From Candidatus Hydrogenedentota bacterium (GTDB lineage: Bacteria > Hydrogenedentota > Hydrogenedentia > Hydrogenedentales > SLHB01): 7,647 nt of DNA. The stretch is from NCBI GenBank assembly GCA_013349485.1, contig DUZM01000223.1, forward strand, positions 1 through 7,647, written 5' to 3'. The notes under the pieces were generated by a model. The model worked only from the letters and a program-made list of their open reading frames with translations, was not told the origin of the DNA and did no database searches. Shown one piece after another: positions 5,668 through 7,647 of this stretch (positions are counted from its first letter, which is position 1; every line of letters begins with the position of its first letter). Made by a program: the position numbers and the translations under genes.

Positions 5668-6723
5668 ATGGGCATCAAGATCATACGCCTCATATTCATC
5701 CTTGCCTGTGCGATTATGGGCGGCATCTGGGCCAGTCACCTCGTCGAGACGATAGTCAATCCGGCCCGCGCTACGGCAGGTAATGCTTTGTTCCCCCCCG
5801 GGCCGTGGCAGATGGTGGGCGGCCTTTTGGGTCTTGCCGTGGCTGTTACCGTGCTGTTCTGCCTGCGCCTTGTCACGCAGGAGATCTTCGAGAAACTTTC
5901 GCCTGCGTTAGTAGCCATTGTGTTAGCCCTGATCATGGGTTACGGTACGGCGCAGTACATCCTAGGATTATGGAACCCCGATGATGAGGTGATCGCGTTC
6001 TATTTCACGACGACGCTCGTACTGCTCTTTGCTTTTATGGGGATTTCGCTCGGTCTGACGCGCGCGTCGCAGTGGGAATCCTTAATCAGCGCCGTCGGCA
6101 AACGGCACGCGGAGAAGGGGAGCGCGAAGCTTATCGACACGAGCGTCATCATAGACGGTCGGATCGCCGACATCTGCCAGAGCGGGTTTGTCGAGGGCAC
6201 GTTGCTTATCCCGCGTTTTGTACTCAAGGAACTGCAAAACATTGCCGACTCGCCGGACGCCCTCCGCCGGGCTCGGGGCCGGCGCGGGCTTGACATCCTC
6301 AAGATGATACAGGACGGCGAGACCAAACTCGATGTGAAAATCATTGAAGACGATCCTATCGACGTACGGGAGGTGGATGGGAAACTGGTGCGTCTGGCGC
6401 GGTTATACAGCGCCAAGGTGCTCACAAACGATTATAACCTCAACAAAGTGGCGCAGATCGAAGGCGTCGAGGTGTTAAACGTCAACGATCTTGCGAACGC
6501 TCTTAAACCGGCGGTGCTTCCGGACGAACAGATGACCGTCAAGCTGATCAAGGAAGGCAAGGAAGCATTCCAAGGCGTGGGATATCTTGATGACGGGACG
6601 ATGGTTGTGGTGGACGGCGGTAAGGACTGGGTGGGCAAAGAGGTCTCGGTTGTTGTGACGAGCGTCCTGCAGACGTCCGCCGGCCGCATGATATTCACCA
6701 AACTCGTGAACGTCGTACAGTGA
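5668..6723 (+). CDS. YacL-type membrane PIN-TRAM domain protein
   Basis: This 351-residue protein has the architecture of Bacillus YacL (366 residues there). Four hydrophobic segments lie near 5-25, 47-67, 78-100 and 108-130. A PIN domain (about 153-280) follows, then a TRAM domain (about 284-347). PIN domains are Mg-dependent RNases; acidic residues in the expected places are D157 in LIDTSVIIDGRI, E188, D237 and D255 in TNDYNLNKVA (253-262). The RRARGRRGLDIL segment (200-211) and VLNVNDLANALKP (269-281) are typical of this subfamily. TRAM is a small beta-barrel that binds RNA. A membrane-tethered RNA-binding nuclease is the natural inference, but the substrate is unknown. The ATG at 5668 follows AAGGAGG (5655-5661) at ideal spacing, so the longer in-frame start at 5620 is unlikely. 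Its stop overlaps the ispD start in GTGA. Confidence 0.93.
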   Translation: MGIKIIRLIFILACAIMGGIWASHLVETIVNPARATAGNALFPPGPWQMVGGLLGLAVAVTVLFCLRLVTQEIFEKLSPALVAIVLALIMGYGTAQYILGLWNPDDEVIAFYFTTTLVLLFAFMGISLGLTRASQWESLISAVGKRHAEKGSAKLIDTSVIIDGRIADICQSGFVEGTLLIPRFVLKELQNIADSPDALRRARGRRGLDILKMIQDGETKLDVKIIEDDPIDVREVDGKLVRLARLYSAKVLTNDYNLNKVAQIEGVEVLNVNDLANALKPAVLPDEQMTVKLIKEGKEAFQGVGYLDDGTMVVVDGGKDWVGKEVSVVVTSVLQTSAGRMIFTKLVNVVQ

Positions 6724-7409
6724 AATCGCAGCTCCTCATTGCCGCCGCGGGTCTTGGCGAACGCATGGGCGAGGGGCGCCCAAAAGCGTTGATGCCGCTG
6801 GCGGGCGTTCCCATTTTGGCGCGGACGCTCGAGCGTTTTCGCGGGGCCGGGCTTGTCGAGGGCGCCGTCATCGTGGTTCCGTCGCATCACCGCGTCGAAT
6901 TCGCGGACACGCTTGCCGCCATTTTTCCGGACATGACATTCCGACTCGAGGAAGGCGGGCGGCACCGTCAGTTGTCGGTGGCAAACGGCCTGGCGGCGCT
7001 GGATACCGACACGGAGATTGTGGTCATCCATGATGCGGCGCGGCCGTATGTTACAGCGGCATGCATTGACGCGTCCATCGAAACGGCTGCCGCCTGCGGC
7101 GCGGCGACTGTGGCCGTGCCGGCGACCGATACGATTCTCGCGGCCGACGAGGAGGGTTTCGTCGTCGATACGCCTGATCGATCCGCGCTGTGGGCGTGCC
7201 AGACGCCCCAGACGTTTCGCGTCGCCGTGATTCGCGAAGCGCATGCGCGCGCACGCGAGGACGGATTCATGGCCACGGACGACGCGACCCTGGTCAGACG
7301 CTACGACGGGAAGGTCCGCATCGTCCTGGGCACGCCGCTGAACTTCAAAATCACTACCCCGGCAGACCTCGCTTTGGCCGAGTGTGTCTATAAGAGGAAG
7401 CTCGCGTGA
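6720..7409 (+). CDS. ispD: 2-C-methyl-D-erythritol 4-phosphate cytidylyltransferase
   Basis: IspD joins CTP and 2-C-methyl-D-erythritol 4-phosphate to give CDP-ME and pyrophosphate, the third step of the MEP isoprenoid pathway, in the cytoplasm. The 229-residue protein is full length. The nucleotide-binding loop AAAGLGERMGEGRPKAL (8-24) carries R15 and K22, matching E. coli R20 and K27. HDAARP (104-109), DTPDRSALWACQTPQTF (150-166) with R154 (E. coli R157), TDDATLV (186-192) and NFKIT (208-212) with K210 (E. coli K213) are present. PKALMPL replaces the commoner PKQ-F/Y-LPL. The GTG start overlaps the preceding stop by four bases and has no clear Shine-Dalgarno sequence, so it likely depends on translational coupling. 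It in turn overlaps ispF by four bases. Confidence 0.96.
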   Translation: MKSQLLIAAAGLGERMGEGRPKALMPLAGVPILARTLERFRGAGLVEGAVIVVPSHHRVEFADTLAAIFPDMTFRLEEGGRHRQLSVANGLAALDTDTEIVVIHDAARPYVTAACIDASIETAAACGAATVAVPATDTILAADEEGFVVDTPDRSALWACQTPQTFRVAVIREAHARAREDGFMATDDATLVRRYDGKVRIVLGTPLNFKITTPADLALAECVYKRKLA

Positions 7410-7647
7410 ATCGCATCGGTATCGGATACGATCTGCACCGGCTGGTTACCGGGAGGGCGCTTGTGCTTGGCGGCGTCCGTGTTCCCTACGAGAAGGGACT
7501 TGCCGGCCACTCCGACGGGGATGTGCTCGTACACGCGGTTATTGACGCGCTGTTGGGCGCGGCCGCATTGGGCAATATCGGCCAGTTTTTTCCGGACGAC
7601 GACCCGCAATACGCCGGCGCGGACAGTCTCGGGCTCTTACGCGAGGC
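7406..7647 (+). CDS. ispF: 2-C-methyl-D-erythritol 2,4-cyclodiphosphate synthase, 5' part
   Basis: IspF cyclises CDP-ME 2-phosphate to 2-C-methyl-D-erythritol 2,4-cyclodiphosphate with release of CMP, using a zinc ion. The window holds the first 80 codons plus two bases; the usual protein has about 160 residues, so about half is missing beyond the right edge. GIGYDLHR (5-12) contains the zinc ligands D9 and H11, and GHSDGDVLVHA (34-44) contains H43; these match D8, H10 and H42 of E. coli. DALLGAAALG (47-56) and FFPDDDPQYAGADS follow. Residue 57 is Asn where the family usually has Asp (E. coli D56, a ribose contact of the cytidine nucleotide). The GTG start has GAGGA seven bases upstream (7394-7398) and overlaps ispD by four bases. 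Confidence 0.95.
   Translation, partial: MNRIGIGYDLHRLVTGRALVLGGVRVPYEKGLAGHSDGDVLVHAVIDALLGAAALGNIGQFFPDDDPQYAGADSLGLLRE

Overview
This is an ordinary-looking chromosomal segment from a GC-rich bacterium. It carries genes of the multi-subunit acetyl-CoA carboxylase and of the non-mevalonate (MEP) isoprenoid pathway, next to a polyprenyl-phosphate sugar transferase and a membrane-anchored TPR protein. No codon or gene pattern fixes the phylum. The deep-branching character of the proteins and the degenerate CACGGAG-type intergenic repeat would fit an uncultured lineage such as Hydrogenedentota, Planctomycetota or relatives, but that is only a guess. I see no transposon, phage gene, CRISPR array, tRNA or rRNA.

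Layout. Positions 1-499 hold no recognisable gene, only small repeats and a hairpin. A minus-strand pair follows: a sugar transferase (1161-2513) and, one base after its stop, a TPR protein (500-1159). A divergent intergenic region then leads to a 44-residue LIM-like zinc-finger protein (2875-3009). This small gene has its own near-consensus promoter, a long leader, a strong Shine-Dalgarno sequence and a clean intrinsic terminator, so it is a self-contained one-gene unit. A structured 320-base spacer with a long inverted repeat, an 11-base direct repeat and an extended -10 promoter precedes a plus-strand operon of accA, a DUF167/YggU-family gene and a purine nucleoside phosphorylase gene. The three genes overlap end to start. 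After a second promoter comes a plus-strand operon of a YacL-type PIN-TRAM membrane protein, ispD and ispF, joined by four-base GTGA overlaps and cut by the right window edge.

How the genes relate. IspD and IspF catalyse two non-consecutive steps of the MEP pathway (the CDP-ME kinase IspE acts between them). The yacL-ispD-ispF order matches the order known from Firmicutes. AccA makes malonyl-CoA for fatty acid synthesis, while the phosphorylase salvages purines; why they share an operon is not obvious. The sugar transferase would load the first sugar of an exopolysaccharide or O-antigen-like glycan onto undecaprenyl phosphate, also an isoprenoid.

No entirely new system is evident. The points most worth a second look are the small zinc-finger unit, the operator-like repeats before accA, the MTAP-like specificity residues in the nucleoside phosphorylase, the altered conserved segment in AccA, and the start-codon arrangement of the sugar transferase.
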